Assembly (NCBI GenBank): GCA_016782545.1
Contig: JADHYG010000002.1
Coordinates: 1 to 50,638, forward strand
Reading direction: 5' to 3'
Source of the DNA: Candidatus Microgenomates bacterium
Lineage (GTDB): Bacteria; Patescibacteria; Microgenomatia; JADHYG01
DNA length: 50,638 bases
This document shows, piece by piece, positions 50,381 through 50,638 of this stretch. A model generated the notes under the pieces. The model was not told the origin of the DNA. It was given only the letters and a program-made list of their open reading frames with translations, and ran no database searches. Numbering within the stretch: position 1 is the first letter of the stretch; each line of letters begins with the position of its first letter. Both the position numbers and the translations under genes were made by a program.

Positions 50381-50476
50381 GTGAAACAAACAATTTCTGG
50401 TTTAATCAAGAATTATTTTGACAAACATCCAAATCAAGACATTCCACATGATGAGGGAGGTGGCAAGCATGCTTAA
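50381..50476 (+). CDS. Short ORF, possibly a truncated N-terminal domain
   Basis: GTG 50381 opens a 31-residue frame: VKQTISGLIKNYFDKHPNQD, then IPHDEGGGKHA. The ISGLIKNYFDKHPNQDIPH stretch looks like the start of a winged-helix-like N-terminal module I recall from CPR restriction-type proteins. It then breaks off into low-complexity residues, so it may be a remnant. It overlaps the next start by 8 bases. Confidence 0.35.
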   Translation: MKQTISGLIKNYFDKHPNQDIPHDEGGGKHA

Positions 50477-50638
50477 AGATGAAAATTATTTTAGGAAACG
50501 GCACGCTAGATTAATGAAACAAAATCCTATTAAATTTATGGAATATATTGCCGCTGAAATGATGAAAATAGCAAAGCACGAAGGCAACAAAAAACAAGAA
50601 GCGGTTTTTAGAACTATAAATTGTATTGCTCAAAAATA
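50469..50638 (+). CDS. Partial hypothetical protein at the window edge
   Basis: ATG 50469, preceded by GGGAGGTGG, opens a frame of 56 codons that runs off the right edge. It reads MLKDENYFRKRHARLMKQNP, then IKFMEYIAAEMMKIAKHEGN, a helical and basic stretch. No family is recognised from the fragment. Confidence 0.55.
   Translation, partial: MLKDENYFRKRHARLMKQNPIKFMEYIAAEMMKIAKHEGNKKQEAVFRTINCIAQK

Noticed and set aside
1..50638. Recoded TGA (Gracilibacteria/Absconditabacteria code)
   Set aside because: TGA ends several genes cleanly, for example at 24938, 38077 and 42559, with the next gene starting properly.
1..50638. tRNA or rRNA genes
   Set aside because: No cloverleaf-like or rRNA-like sequence was seen in the spacers on reading both strands, although no covariance search was possible.

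Overview
The window is AT-rich bacterial DNA. It looks like a Candidate Phyla Radiation (Patescibacteria) genome, probably of the Microgenomates type. The evidence is: the core ribosomal operons have no rpmD (L30) between rpsE and rplO; S14 is the short zinc type; L2 has a short N-terminus; adenylate kinase is short; many starts lack a Shine-Dalgarno site; and palindromic repeats are scattered through spacers. TGA ends several genes, so the code is the standard bacterial one and not the Gracilibacteria type. The taxonomic call is an inference from gene content, not from a phylogeny.

Region 1 (1-10.5 kb) is accessory DNA with small, mostly singly transcribed genes: a Nudix hydrolase, a DUF4349 membrane protein, a secreted thermonuclease, a DUF3800 protein, several unknown membrane or secreted proteins, a transglutaminase-like protein, a GNAT acetyltransferase, a truncated NYN fragment, an orphan antitoxin-like protein and an anchored alpha/beta hydrolase. 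The spacers hold at least four recurring repeat families. They also hold three tiny promoter-hairpin-terminator units that may be small RNAs; two of these share upstream sequence.

Region 2 (10.5-22.6 kb) holds rpoB-rpoC, rpsL-rpsG, fusA, tuf and rpsJ. rpoB and fusA (and later rplC) each have a promoter followed by an intrinsic-terminator-like hairpin before the start codon. This suggests that transcription and translation genes are under attenuation control.

Region 3 (22.6-33.6 kb) separates rpsJ from the rest of the S10 operon. A forward trio encodes carbamate kinase, a COG2403 P-loop protein and a carbamoyltransferase whose ornithine-binding motifs are altered. A tightly coupled reverse-strand five-gene operon follows. 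It encodes a tandem ATP-grasp ligase, a MurL-like PP-loop protein, a dipeptide epimerase, a second ATP-grasp protein and a fold-III PLP decarboxylase. It has its own strong promoter and reads as a ribosome-independent peptide biosynthesis cluster. It is the best candidate for an undescribed system here.

Region 4 (33.8-50.2 kb) is the S10-spc-alpha block: rplC, D, W, B, rpsS, rplV, rpsC, rplP, rpmC, rpsQ, rplN, X, E, rpsN, rpsH, rplF, R, rpsE, rplO, secY, adk, a P-loop kinase, map, infA, rpmJ, rpsM, K, D, rpoA, rplQ, rplM and rpsI. Many junctions carry short tandem arrays of 7-8 bp units, often with dyad symmetry, directly before the start codon. Related arrays or palindromes have entered the coding regions of map, rplO, rplM and rplQ. 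The window ends in a new partial gene.
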